64,000 nt of DNA from Malaya genurostris (GCF_030247185.1 NC_080571.1:34460753-34524752); one strand, 5' to 3'; counted from the first letter of the stretch, positions 32,600 to 45,768 are shown. Translations and numbers: made by a program. Notes: generated from the letters alone by a model not told the origin.

Positions 32600-34470
32600 T
32601 AAAATAACCTTATAATCTATTTTTATTTAACTTCCTTTTTATCAGTGAACTTACTACAGATCTCCTTCATGATTACCCTGAGTAGTGTAGAAAGTATCTG
32701 TGCTTTTCAAAAAAAAAAATCATACAATATCGATTCCCACCTTTGGTACATGTGCCAAACTTGGTGGCGATTCGTTTAGTTGTTTTGTAGTTATGCTGAA
32801 ACTTAAATACACTCGCGTTCATAGACAGATAAAGATTATTTTCCTTTAGCTCTTTGAATTCCCCGGCAAAATGGAACCAGATCCTTTGAAACGACCTTGA
32901 AATTTTTACCACTCTCTTGTTTTATTAAAAATGGGAGATAAAAATTTATTCTCAGAAACCCCTCCTTCTAGTCAAAATGTCGATTCTATTCAAATTTCGT
33001 CATTGACCTTCTCCTCCCATGTTAAGGACACTTCCTACACACTTTTCTCCTTGAAAATGTCCTAATGATCATTTCTGAAGAGCTTCTTTGTGCCAAATTT
33101 GATAGCAATCCGTTCAGTAGTTCCGGAGTTGCGCCGTTACAAACATTACATCTCCGTGTGGGGTGAATGTAGTACGTCTCTCTAGTACTACATTCACCCC
33201 ACACGAATACCCTAAGTTGCATAAAAAGTATCTATGGTCTCCAAAAAGTATCGATTCTCGTCCAATTTAATAAATTTTTTCATTACCCCTGTTAAGGATA
33301 GTTGCTACGCTCTCTTCTCCATAAAAATACCCTTACAACTATCTCTGAAGAGCAAAAAGCAGCTATGCCAAGTGTGATAGCAATCCGTTCAGTAGTGTCG
33401 GAGTTATGCCGCTACATCCCCTTTTTTTAATGCACTTGCTACATTCACTCCTCATATTTAACATATCTAAGGTATGAACAATGTTAGCATGATCTTCAAA
33501 AATTATCGATTCTTGTCAAATTTTATGAAATGTTGATGATACTTGCTACGCTTCCTCCCCTATAAAAATACCTGTATGACTATTTCTGAACAGCAAGAAA
33601 TAACTTTACCAAATTTTATAGCAATTCGTGCAATAGTTCCGGAGTTATGCCGTTACAAACATTGCACTCCTTTTTTAACAGGCACTTACTACACCCTCTC
33701 CTAACAGAATATCCTTATAATCTTATCTAATTTGTGCAAAAAGTGTCTTCAAAAAGTACCGATTCTCGTCAAATTAGATAATATTTTTAATTACCACCTT
33801 TGTTAAGGCTCCCTCCCCCCATGGAAATATTCTTATAACCATATCTGAAGAGCAAGAAGTACATGTACCAGGTTTAATAGCAATCCGTTAAGTAGTTCTG
33901 GGGTTATGCCATTACAAACATTACACCCCCTTTTTAAAGGCACTTGCTGCATCCACCCCCCATATAATCATATTTAATATATACAAAATGTTTCTATGGT
34001 CTTAAAAAGTATCGATCCTCGTCAAAGTAGACAAATTTTTTCATGAGCTCCCCATGTTAAGAGCACTTACTACGCTCCCTTCCCCCATAGAAATACGCTT
34101 ATGACCATCTCAGAAGAGCAAGAAGTATCTGTGCCAAGTTTGGTGGCAATCCGTTCAGTAGTTTCGGAGTTATGCCGTTTTAAACATTACACCCCCCTAT
34201 TTAAAGGCACTCGCTACATCCACCCCCCATATAGTCATATCTAAGGTATGCAAAATGGTTCTACGGTCTTCAAAACGTATCGACTCTTGTCAAGTTATAT
34301 GAATTTTTCCATGACCCCCCCTTGGTAATGACACTTACTACGCTTCCTCCCATATAAATATACTCCCTAAACCATCTCTGAAATACAAGAAGTACCTGTG
34401 CCATGTTTGGTGGCAATCCGTTCAGTAGTTCCGAAGTTATGGCGTTACAAACATACAAACTTACATCCAT
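32600..34470 (+). repeat. ~265-bp tandem satellite, six to seven diverged units
   Basis: The core GCAATCCGTTCAGTAGTTCC, or a variant, recurs at 32767, 33105, 33380, 33621, 33880, 34146 and 34413, at spacings of 338, 275, 241, 259, 266 and 267 bp. Around it each unit carries TGAAGAGCAAGAAGTA, TTATGCCGTTACAAACATTACA, CACTTGCTACATCCACCCCC and a GTATCGATTCTCGTCAAA segment in the same order. The copies differ by many substitutions and small indels, so the array is old. The frames found in it are not genes. Confidence 0.88.
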
Positions 34471-34479
34471 TTTGATATA

Positions 34480-35280
<801 letters not shown>

Positions 35281-35599
35281 GATAAGTAATTTTTGATGTT
35301 CGTTCCATAGTAATTTTCTAGGGTGAGGAGGACGGTTTTAATTATGTAACCAGTGAACTTCTTTGCCAATCATTCGGGTTTCTAAAATTAGTTCCAATGC
35401 AGACGATGTACGAGGTCTGCTCAAAAAGTTTGCGGAATTTTTTAATTGCGCGCGTCTGGAGAGTCCGGTGGTCAAAATGTTTTTTTTGTTGTGTTGGTAC
35501 ATATGTTCCTAATGTATGGTGAAATTTTCAGCTGTATTCATTGTTTACATTCTGTCTTGTAGCGGCTGGTGTAGAAGTGTTTTTTTGAGCTCGGCGATT

Positions 35600-37755
35600 T
35601 TTGAATTGAAGAGTCAAAGAATTTGTTTTAAATTTTGCGTGAAAAATGAAATAAAGTGTAACCAAGTGTGCGAAATGTTACAGAGAGCCTACGGTGAGTC
35701 TGCTATGAAAAACGTGATTAATCCACCTAGCAGTGAGATGATACCTTTTTTTATCAATCCGCATGTGTTTTTTTGCATGGATATTCTTAGGTGTTTTAGT
35801 TCTCATGACATTATTTTAATTATCGTAGTTTCAAACGGCAAATTGAGATTTTAATCATCGAATTTCAATCTTAACGTGTGACATTCGATTGAACATTCCA
35901 TGAGATGTCGAAGTAAGTTCCACTTTAGAGTTTTTCGTCATTATTTATGGTACTTCCAGAGCTGGTATTCAGGAACTAGCATAACCCAAAATGATTCGAA
36001 TGGCCATAAATTAATACGCCAAACAATTTACATCTTCTATATCGGTATGAATTTTAAAAATTCATCATCTGTAATTCCAGAATCGGATAAAATTCACCAA
36101 TTTTGTATGGGACCTTAAGTCCTTTAATTTGAATTTTTGTTTTTGAAGTTCGATTTGGCCTTTTTGAAAAAATGATTAAACTTTTTGAAACGATTCGAAA
36201 CTGGATCCGGAGTTCTAAGATCAGTGTAGCCGAAATCAGATAAATTCACCTGAGGAGTGTGTAGACATCTTTGAGAAATTGTAGTGCGAATTAAAATTTA
36301 GGGGTACATTCCGAATCCAAAAAAGAATACCGCTTAAACTGAAATAAATTTATTTGGTAATCGACTATCCAAATTTGCAAACCCGATGAACCTGATTAAT
36401 TTATGTGAAATGGACATTTTTATACTAATCTCCCTGTATCTCCTAAACCAGAAATAGGATCTGACTAATTTTTATAGGATTGTATAGCCATCTCATTTGA
36501 ATCATAGATGATTCTTAGATTTCATTTGAATCTTAGATCGGTTCAGCCATCTACGAGAAAAATGAATTGCATTATTTCAATTTCGTTTCACATGTCATCC
36601 TGTGGTTACGAAATCAGAAGTCGGATCCAAATTTGGAAGTATACTAGTTTTTATATGAATCTGAGTTTATAGAAAACGGTTTAGCCATCTTCGAAAAAAT
36701 TGAGTGAAATTATTTGTCACACACGCATTTGCTGATCTCGACGAACTGAGTCGTATGGTATATGGAAGTTATGTTCTTCCAGCTTTTATTGCTGTAAGTA
36801 GTTTAAATCAATATAATTATGGGATTGCTTTCAACTCGAAAATGCTGATATCATCTGGTTTATAAATGCCATATTCGAACGATTATGTTGCCAAAAACGA
36901 ACCGTGCTAAAATCGGTCCAAGGCAAATTGTCATGAAAAAGGATGCTGTACACAGTCCTTTGGGCACTTAGAAACAATTGTATGTCACAGTATAAAAATC
37001 GTGTTTTCCGTTGCTCCCAAGCATTTCTTTGTCATACAGTGCTCAAAACTTCTACTGCTGGAATAAGGGGAAAAGTCGTTTACACAAAAATATTGATATC
37101 TCCGTTAAAAATGGACGGATTTTAACAAACTATGGCTTGTTGGATAGCTATTACCGTGCGAGAAAAATTTTCGAAAGTTTGAGCGAATTCTATACCTATT
37201 TTTATATATATAAAAAATGGTAAAAAACAAGTGTTTACGAGTGGTATAAGCGTTTCCAAGATGGCCGCGAAGACGTTGAAGACGACGAACGCTCCGGTCG
37301 ACCCAGCACGTCAATAATTGATGAAAATGTGGGAAAAGTGGAAAAAATGATTATGGATGATCACCGAATCACTATTAGAGAAGTTGCTGATGAAGTTGGC
37401 ATAACAGTTGGCACATGCCATCATATTTTTTCAAATGTTTTAGGCATGAAACGAGTGGCAGCAAAATTCGTTCCAAAACTGCTGAATTTTGATCAAAAAA
37501 ACAAATGCATTATTCGTGATTTTTTGGCTAAAAACAAGACTTTAATCATGCCCCAACCTCCTTATTCACCAGATATTGCTCCATGTGATTGTTTCCTGTT
37601 CCCAAAGTTGAAGAGACCCATGAAAGGACAGCGTTTTTCATCGATTGAAGCATTACAAAAAGTGACTATCAGGGGTGTTTCGAAGACTGGAAAAAACGCT
37701 GGCATAAGTGTATTTTATCTAGGGGGGATTACTTTGAAGGGGACCATATAGATGT
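35600..37755 (+). pseudogene. Mariner transposase, interrupted by insertion and internally deleted
   Basis: The left part (35600-35713) reads ELKSQRICFKFCVKNEIKC, then QVCEMLQRAYGESAM, the first helix-turn-helix. Across the insertion the frame resumes at 37222 with the expected TSVYEWYKRF region, then EDDERSGRPSTSIIDENV, ITIREVADEVGITVGTCHH and MKRVAAKFVPKLLNFDQK. The text then jumps to FLAKNKTLIMPQPPYSPDIAP, so the first and second catalytic D are deleted. Only the third D (IAPCD) is left. A frameshift near 37660 displaces the end; GGDYFEGDHIDVDE is legible in another frame before a TAA. Confidence 0.88.
35714..37221 (+). mobile_element. 1.5-kb non-coding TIR element (AATCCACC family) inserted in the mariner
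   Basis: It starts GTGATTAATCCACCTAG and ends TATAAAAAATGGT. AAAAAC lies on the left and AAAAAAC on the right, a target duplication of about 5-6 bp. Removing it restores the mariner reading frame (GESAMKKTSVYEW), which proves the insertion point. A 1.93-kb relative at 60569-62498 shares the ends and much of the body. No protein is encoded. Confidence 0.85.
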
Positions 37756-37821
37756 AGACGAATAAATAAATATTTTTTTAGAAAAATGAGAATTCCGGGT
37801 ACTTTTTGAACAGACCTCGTA

Positions 37822-38369
37822 TTTGCAATTGTATAGAAAAATCATCAAATTTATCGTCTCATATTTTTTGGGGCAAAACGACTCGAATTGTGTGAGGCAA
37901 AATGCTCAAGAATTCGCTTACAAAAATTATGCATAAGTTATCAATTTAATGAATAATAGTGAGCAATCTTCCACCTGGCAAATATTTCGTCAACGAAAAG
38001 TCTAATGCTTTCTTTAAATAAGAACAAGAAGCTTTATGAGGGTGCATATTGCCCCGTGGTTGTCATGAGCTTTGATCCGTTGTTTTTATGGATTTTTACT
38101 CGTTGTTTAAGATCATCCTGCCTCTTCGTTCTCGCGTCACTTCGCGTAATTTAAAATGTATATTTTTCATGTTTTCCACGATCGGGCGTCATGCCCCACA
38201 TATATTTCAATAGACAATTTTAAGGGTTTTGGAAAATAAGATATTTATTGTATTTTTCAATGCATTCAGTGAGTATTTGTACGTAATTTTGAGAAATAAT
38301 GATTACGGAAGATAGTCATGCATGAAACTCTTCCGTGTTATTCTCTATAGATATAGCTACATTTCCTTA
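37822..38369. other. Right interior of the TIR-bounded block, nothing coding
   Basis: It contains short G/C-rich words reminiscent of the block's ends (TGGGGCAAAACGACTCG near 37871, GGTGCATATTGCCCCGTGG near 38040). No supported frame. Confidence 0.4.
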
Positions 38370-38803
38370 GGGGGTGTGTTTTACCCCATCTACCCCTACG
38401 TACTGTTTGAACCAGGAATTCATTAAAATTAATTTAACAAAAACGTCGAGTGAAAATATACTCGCTCCCTTTTGCTGTGCACCTTTTCATTTTCTTTGAG
38501 ATGTAACGAAAACGTTTTCCACAAAAGAATTACACGTTTCAAAGTTTATTTATACATACACTTCAAAAACGATAGCAGTGAAAAATCGATTCTTTGAAAC
38601 CGTTTCATGGAGTGCCCCCCTGATATAGTTCTTTTGGATATGTTTGTAGGGGAAAGTGTTATAAAGCGCCCTCTGTTGGCCAAAACACCCCCCTTCCGTT
38701 TTTTAAGTATTCAAGACTTTTTTACACAAAAATTTTATCATTAACAGCATCTTTTCCTAAGCTATGCAAGTTTGGTAGTTGTCTTTTGCAGAAAAATATG
38801 AAA

Positions 38804-39300
38804 TACCTATTTTAATCCACCTAGTGGTGTAATGATGCCTTTCTCATATCTCACATATTCTGCATGTATGGTATTCTTAAGAATAATTTTCTTTGATTCT
38901 TAAAAAACAAACAAGTATGTCCATAAACTGGTACAACCTACAGAGTGAAAAAGTACTGCGGTCAGTTAGACCAAAAAGCCAAAAAGTGACTGGGATTTTG
39001 AGTCTATGGATACAATCTTCGGTCATTCATCGAAAACCCAAGAACAAGGAAAGACAAATTAATGTTTGGCCGTCTACTGACAATGACTACCGATTGGAAA
39101 AGTTTGATACAAGTTTAAAAATTATTTTACTCTTTTTTTTCTGGTGCTTCCGATATCAGAAAACGGGAACCAGCATAGCCGGAATCGAGTTGTTTGCTTA
39201 TCTATTGACAATGGCTACCGATTGAAATAGTTTTGAGGCGAGTTAATTTTTTGTTCGTGTTTTGTTCCGCCGCTTCAAGTGACGGTATCCAATTTTAAAA
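38804..39300 (+). mobile_element. AATCCACC-family end, plus orientation (pairs with 42980-43368)
   Basis: It begins ACCTATTTTAATCCACC and matches, in inverted orientation, the end at 43368 over several hundred bases (for example CCATAAACT(G/A)GTA, CAACCTACAGAGTGAA). The pair bounds 4.5 kb. It is either one large element with long inverted ends or two separate insertions in opposite orientation. Confidence 0.6.
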
Positions 39301-41138
39301 CACTTTACCATATAATTCCGGAACCGGAAGTCGGATCCGGATGAAACTTGAATATTTTATGAGACTTTTCATTTGAATCTAATTTCTTTGAAATCGGTCA
39401 CGCCATCTCTAAGAAAAGTGAAGAACTGATTTGAAATAAGATTTTTTTATGTGGAACACATCTTTGTTTTTTATATAGAGGGGCATATTAAAAATTCAAG
39501 GGTAAATACAAGTATAAATATGGTCAGGTTTTGAACACTTACAGCTCAGTCAGTTTAGTTAAAATCAGTAATATTATTTCACAAATGGATTGGAAATATT
39601 ACTACGTATTAATGTGAATGATCATAGCCATGTATTTTCAATTCTATATCATTGAAATGTTGATTAATAGCTAGCAGTGTCCTATTTTGTCTGCTAAAAA
39701 TCTCCGGCCTACCGGATTTCCCTGCCATAGACGACGCTTTTGAAGGAGTAAGCGATATATCAATGGGAAAGCATCGCTCTGATTGGTCAATCGATGTAAA
39801 AGTGAAGCTGTTGGAAGCACGCGAATCTATAAATATAAGCGAAATTATAGCTAACGTTTCAGTCCTATGTAAAGCATGCCAGAGGTAGGTTGTTGCTAGA
39901 CAGCAAGACTGCTCTGATCTTGTGTGATGCGAGTTCGGATGAAATTCCATGTTATGTCGTTTTCGCCTCAGAAATTTGCAACTACCCCAAAGTCAATTTT
40001 GAATGCTTAAGACTAATTCTTTATTTTATATTTAATAAGATGAACTCGATTGATAATGAGAAAAAGTTTATCGCTTCAACCGAAATCGCAGAATGGTAGA
40101 GTAACTGAACGCTATAAAAAATCTGCTTGCATACAAAACTTGAACACAAGCTTGTCGAAGAGAAGCTTAATATCGAAATCCGTATCGCAAAATCGCAGAC
40201 AAATAGAGTATATATTTTGGGTTCACGTGTTTGGTTTTGGTTCCTAATAAATATCAATCTAAGCAGACTCTCGTGCAGTTGCGGACTCAAAAGTGTGACG
40301 ATTGATTCTTCCACATCAATGGCTCGAACAACCCCATGGGGCTGATCCTTGTAGTTTTTCATTAATCACCCTGTAATTCCGGAACCGGAAGTCGGATTCG
40401 AATAAAATTCAGGAACTTGGTGTGGTCTTTTGTATTTTTTATTTTCTTATTAGTCTGCAATTTTACAGATTTTTTAGACAAATTTCTGATACAGATCAAA
40501 GATTTTTTATCAAAAATACATATTTCCAAAAGAGTGAATTTAAGCTTCAATAATCATCGATTGAAATTAAATTTAAAGATGGTACTATTTCTTTACGAAG
40601 TAAAATCGTAACGCTAATTTTGTAGTAATACTAGAAAGAGGATACGAATTATTTAAAAAAGATGCAATTCGATGTTTACTTTCTCTTACTTTTATTATAG
40701 CGTAGTTCTTCAAGAAAAATGTTAAAATGGACCGAAATGATAAGCCTAAGACGAATCGTAAAAAAAAAAATCAAATCCATTTATAAACGTTGGTTACTTA
40801 ATTCCAAAAACCCCCGATAACTAAAATGTATAGTTTGATATGTAACATCGAATCGATGCGTAGAAATATTTCTAAACAGTAGTTGACTAAAGATATCGAA
40901 AATCTGTTTGGATCTTCTAAACCTGACCACTTTTTGCAAGTACGGTTCCAATTCTCAAATTTTAAATTTACACTGCAAAAACAAAACTAAAACAGAGTAA
41001 ATTCCAAAATTAATCAGCCATTTTCTTGAATAAATCAGCCTTGTGTAGAATTTGTTGGTCTAAAACAAATAATTTTCTATAGGGAAAACTTGTATAAAAA
41101 TTCTTTCAAACCGAATTGTGAGAGTTTGAATGACTTGT
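39300..41138. other. Dispersed-repeat-derived and AT-rich DNA, no gene
   Basis: The motif ATTCCGGAACCGGAAGTCGGAT occurs near 39317 and 40377 and belongs to the AATCCACC family interior. The frames here (60-113 codons) lack motifs. Confidence 0.5.
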
Positions 41139-41140
41139 TA

Positions 41141-42459
41141 CACTGGGGTCTCTTTTTACGCGGTTTTTTCAATACGGTTTCATTTTACGCGGATTTCCGA
41201 AGTTACGCGGTTTTTTTCGGCATCAAAAAATAAACTCGATTTTGGAAGTCTCAAAATTTTTCTATGTCCCAAAGTCGACTTTCAAAAAAAAGTACAGGTG
41301 TGTAATGTCAAAAAAAAGTACAGGTGTGGATGTCGTGAATACGAATAAAACTGACACTCTTTCTTTATACTTCCGAATATCAATTAGTTGATCGATTGTG
41401 TTAATTGTGCAAGCTTTCCCATTTTTCACTACTAAAATTTGACTACTACAGTACAGATTAGTTACATCAAACATTCTGACACACAAATATTACAAAATAA
41501 CCAGTATAGTTCTTTATGATAAAATAATTTTAATTTTCGATTTACAAAGAAGCAATGTTCATAGTTCTTTAGGTAACTTTTAGAGCCATTAGAAGAGCTG
41601 ATTTTGTATAATGTTCCACATTGTTGTCCATTTCCCGTTGTATATTGCTCCAATACAAACGACCACCAACAGGATGATGTAATCGATCTTCCTCGAAGGG
41701 AAACTGGCCCTGCGACCTGAGCGTTTGAGGTTTTGTACAACGCTAAAGGTCTGCTTTCATTGTCAACTGCTCCACTCGACGATCGAAGTCCATATAAAAG
41801 CATTGCCGACTGCTCCACTTGACGACTGAAGTGCAATTGAGAGCACGACCTGAGCGTTTGAGGTTTGGTACCACACATAAGGTGCACTCTTCGAAGCTGC
41901 TGGTCCCACGACGTCTGCTTCCGTCCAACGCACAAGAAGAAATGATCGATTTTTGACCACGGTTCCCCTTTTATACGCAGTCAGTTGAAGATATGTGCCT
42001 GACTACCTCAAAATCGTCGTCCTTGCGCGAAAAAGCCAAGCAAAAGTAAAGAGTTTTTCGCGTTGTTTTCAAAGTTTGAGAAATCTTAATTTTTGAGTTG
42101 TTTGTGGTTATCTCACACTGTTCAAAATATTATCCTAAATTCCTGATCATAGTTTTGATGAAATGGTAAAAGAATTATGTTGCTACCGTTAATACAAGTC
42201 GAGATATTCACGATTAAGTTCTGCCCATTCTTCCATATGGCTAATTTTGAAAAGGCACCCCATAGTAAAGTAAGTCGTATTCACGACAAAAAAATTTCTG
42301 AGATTACACCCGATCTGGACGTTTCATGCATTTCCAAGATATTTGGCATCAAAAAATTTGTTTTTCTTTAGTTTGAAGGTTTTTTTCACGCGGATTTCCG
42401 AAGTTACGCGGGTTTTTTTCACGCGGTGCGTATCCCCCGCGTAAAAAGAGACCTCAGTG
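41141..42459. mobile_element. 1.3-kb MITE-like element with CACTG(G/A)GGTCTCTTTTTACG ends
   Basis: The ends match over about 23 bp as inverted repeats. A second inner pair (ACGCGGATTTCCGAAGTTACG) is found at both sides. TA lies at 41139-41140 and 42460-42461. A relative lies at 45771. No transposase is present, but the interior carries a promoter-like block on the minus strand (41540-41985). A TA target fits the Tc1-mariner-pogo superfamily. Confidence 0.75.
41968..41975 (-). promoter_or_regulatory. TATA-box-like sequence upstream of a duplicated transcribed-looking block
   Basis: On the minus strand GCGTATAAAAGGGG (TATAAAAG at 41975-41968) lies 30-60 bp upstream of TCATTTCTTCTTGTGCGTTG, a spacing that suits an RNA polymerase II core promoter. 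Downstream to about 41650 are two imperfect direct copies of CAAACCTCAAACGCTCAGGTCG and of ACTTCRGTCGTCRAGTGGAG. Frames of 61-157 codons run through it, but I recognise no protein. Confidence 0.4.
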
Positions 42460-42979
42460 TACTTATTTGTTGAATTTCTCATCATTAAACATGAATCTCG
42501 TTTCGTTTGGCAACAATCCAATACTGCTCGATTGGATCAAATTGAGTGGGTTTCTGATTGTTTATCCCCAGCTGTAAGTCGCTTGCCAAATCAGAAACAG
42601 TTTGAACATCGGTCGATGATATTTCGAGCCGTGGCATGTAACAGCTTTTGTCTGTGAAGCTTACTTCCAATATTTCGTCGTCCATCGGAATGCATCCTCG
42701 AGTACGTGTTCTGGTCATTTGACTCAATTTATTCAATTTCCTGACTCAAAATTCAGGAATAACGTATGGGACCACAAGACCTTTCGTTTGAACCTAAGTT
42801 TGTGAAAATCGGTGGCGCCATCTATGAGAAAGTTAGAACACATATTTTTTTTTGAACCGAGGCCCAGATCTTTTTATGTGTGTGTATGTGTATGTGTATG
42901 TATGCAAGTAACATTTTTGCACTCAACCGACTTTCATGAACTTAAATTCAAATGATAGGTCTTATAATCCCATACAAAG

Positions 42980-43368
42980 TTCTAGAGTTTTATTTGGATC
43001 CGACTTCTGGTTCCGAAATTACAGGGTGATTGGTGAAAACAATCCTATTTTAAATACCTTCCTCACTCTACCTCGTGACCGATCATTGTCAGAAGACGCC
43101 AAATAAATTAATTGCGGCCTTCCTGGTTCCTGGTTTTCGATTAACGACCAAAAATTGTAGCCATAGATTCAAAATCCATGTCCCTTTTCTCGAGCCGACT
43201 TTTATAATACCGGTATCGGAAGTACCTGGGAATCACTTCGTTTTCTCCGGTATGACCTAACCGATCTGAATACTGATTCACTCTGTAGGTTATACTAGTT
43301 TATGGATAATCCTTTTTGTTTTCCAAGAATCGAAGAATCATTACACCACTAGGTGGATTAAAAATGGT
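42980..43368 (-). mobile_element. AATCCACC-family end, minus orientation
   Basis: On the minus strand it begins ACCATTTTTAATCCACC at 43368 and follows the 38804 copy for about 390 bp, through the CGGTATTATAAAAGTCGGC region to CACCAATCACCCTGTAAT. Confidence 0.65.
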
Positions 43369-43476
43369 TCTACGAAGTAGGTTCGTAATAGAAGTGTACG
43401 TTATTTGGGATTTACTTCGTAAGAAAAAGTTACGTAAATTGAGGTTTGGATGTAGTTTTTTAGTATTTTTTGTCCC

Positions 43477-43680
43477 GGGTTGGCGGCTCAATGCATTGGG
43501 CGCTGGTTTTACAAACCAGTTGTCGTATGTTCAAGCTCCGACCTGGAAGGATTCGTAGTGTCAGTAGAATCGTAGCACCAGCCATGCACTGGTTCGGTAC
43601 ACTCCGAATCGGCTGCGAAGTCTGTTGAAACAGAAGGTCAAATTCCACTACAGGAATGTAATACCAAGGCTTTGCTTTAT
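43477..43680 (+). mobile_element. tRNA-derived SINE-like element
   Basis: The head 43477-43550 is tRNA-like: GGTTGGCGGCTCAATGCATT in A-box position, CTGGT-TTTACAA-ACCAG as an anticodon arm (anticodon TAC), and GTTCAAGCTCC as a B box. It is followed by a ~130-bp unrelated tail with ACTCCGAATCGGCTGCGAAG and ending AATACCAAGGCTTTGC. This layout is that of a SINE. No flanking duplication is clear. Confidence 0.6.
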
Positions 43681-43689
43681 GTAGTATTT

Positions 43690-43930
43690 TTAATAAGACT
43701 TTAATATTTTCATTGGTACATTATTTCTGTATTTTTATGTTTATTCTTAACAAAAAAAAATTTAAAACACAATGAACGGCTTTAGTGTTCCCCAGAAATT
43801 GCATCATCAGGTGAAATAAAAAACATATTTTTGTGAATCATGAACAAAAAAAATGAAAACGTTGTAACTTGTTTATGCACTCAAAACCGATTCTCGGGCT
43901 CGGCATGATGAAATGCTGATTCAGCAATAG
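43690..43930 (+). repeat. Dispersed repeat, second copy at 47395-47570
   Basis: Both copies share TTTCTGTRTTTTT, TTATTCTTAACAAA, GGTGAAATAAAAAACATATT and CCGATTCTCGGGCTCGGCAT in the same order, with indels between. They lie 3.7 kb apart in the same orientation. Function unknown. Confidence 0.7.
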
Positions 43931-44119
43931 AATTCAAGTGTGTAGTCTCTCGAAAACAAATGTTTAAAGTCGTTCCTCATTTTCTCCACGTTATCGGAGA
44001 TATGATCACCAATTTGTGATAGAATTTTCAGTAGTGTGAGACAATCACAAATAGTTCAACATTAAAGTTTTCTTAAATATTGTGTATGTAAAATAGGTTA
44101 AAAGGAAGCCTGCACGGTT

Positions 44120-44940
44120 GACTCGTTTAGTTCAGATCATAATCCCGGATCTGAATCCAATTCTAGAGTTCAGTTCTGAAATTCACTTTCAGAATTTTAA
44201 ACCAGATTTTCTTTTTCATTCCTACAATTGAGATCTTAACTTCAATTGCTTGTCTAGAATCCAAGAACAGAATCTAGTTCAAGCGTTCTGAAACTGAAAT
44301 CGATTTTCAGAACCTGATTCGAAGTCTAGATTTTAGACAAAATTTGGAACTGAGATCAGAATCTTGATTTTAGATCTGGATCCTGAAACTAAATTTCGGA
44401 AATGAACTCTGGAGGACTTGAATCTGGTTCTAGAAATTGAAGTTAAGACTGTCCAGAATTCAGATTTAGAATTCCGTTTCAGAATACAAAAAGCTGAGCT
44501 CTGCTCCTGAAATTCTGGAACTTCAGATCGAAGTTCAGGCCCGTAATTCAGATCCATAATTCAGTTTTGTCTTCAGAACTCAGTTCTGAAATGCATTTCA
44601 GAGTCAGAGATCAGAATTCAGTGCTAGAATGCTGGTTCTGAAATTCATTTCACAGGTGTAACTGAATTCAGGAACTAGACTCTGAAGATTTTTTATGTAA
44701 CTAAAATTCAACTGCAGATCAGTTTCCAAATCCAGAGTTCAGTGCTAGGATTCAGGCTTAGAATTCATTGCCGAATCAGAGATTTGGTCCCGAATTCAGT
44801 TCCAGAACACAGGTTCAATAATCAGCTCTACAATCAAGATCTAGAATCCAGTATCAGAACTCAGTTTTCGAGTACAGACTCAGAATTAAGTTCCAGAATC
44901 TAGCATCAAAATCAAATATAGGAATTTAAATTTATTGCCA
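44120..44940 (+). repeat. Degenerate 'wordy' tract of TCTAGAATTCAGTTCTGA-type words
   Basis: A long quasi-periodic succession of AGAATTC, CAGTTCTG, TCCAGAATC and ATCTAGAA words without a fixed period. A matching tract lies at 49640-50150. It resembles the undifferentiated parts of the 21-29 kb domain but uses another vocabulary and contains no regular array. Confidence 0.7.
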
Positions 44941-45768
44941 TGAAAGAAACTGAACCATCCGTTTTATTCGTATTCACGTCATCTGGTTATGCTTATGTCA
45001 TTACCCACCCGTAATTTTTTTTTAATGCAGATTAGTCGTTTCCGCTTCTGTTATTTTTAATGTTGCAGTCTACTTGACGAAAAACATTTGTAGTCGTAAA
45101 TTTTAACTTGAGAAAATAATTTGTGACTAAATCAATATTTAAAAAGCAACTAATGACCAAAAAAGGCATAGTTTAATTCAGACAAAATCATCAACCGAAA
45201 CACCAAAAAATTTCCGCCAACTTTGCCAACTTTGCTGAACCACGTTCACCGAAGAAGGGTGAATCTCTCAAAAGTATCGAGGTTTCCTTTCCTACAAGAG
45301 AATGTTTCATAGTCAAACGGTTTTTCTAGCAATTTAGATTTTACACAAATTCCAATCCCTGTTTTACCAGAAATTAATACTACTGTGATTAATTAATGAA
45401 ACAATGCAAATACCCGCAGATTTACTTGTATTGAGAAAATCAGCTAGAAAAACATTTTGTGAAAAATGCAAAAGGACGTAACTTCATCATTGCACTGCAC
45501 TTGTTATCAACATTTATACGACAAAAATACAATGAAGATGCATTAAATTTGGAGCAGGAACAGACAGAAATAGCGCATTTTGTTCATTCCATTGTTAATA
45601 AACTTTGAAAGAAAAATTTTTTGAATACTAGTAAAAATTCGAGAATCTAACCAAAACAGATTGGTAACGTCACTTCTTAAAGTATATCAAATGTTTTCGA
45701 CGGCACGTACGCGTACGGAATTAATCGGAAAACTATATGCTATGCTTCATACCTGACTTCCAAAATAT
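44941..45768. other. AT-rich DNA, nothing recognised
   Basis: No supported frame or repeat. Confidence 0.5.

Larger units (their letters stand above)
35411..37819 (+). mobile_element. DD34D-type mariner split by a 1.5-kb insertion
   Basis: The ends are CGAGGTCTG(C/T)TCAAAAAGT, flanked by TA at 35409-35410 and 37820-37821. The transposase is interrupted by a TIR element at 35714-37221 and also has a deletion in the middle. Without the insertion the mariner is about 895 bp. Confidence 0.9.

Noticed and set aside
41462..41935. 157-codon minus-strand frame downstream of the TATA-like box as a protein gene
   Set aside because: It is open through the duplicated block but shows no recognisable protein feature, and a second frame is open over the same repeats. 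Reported only as a promoter-like block.
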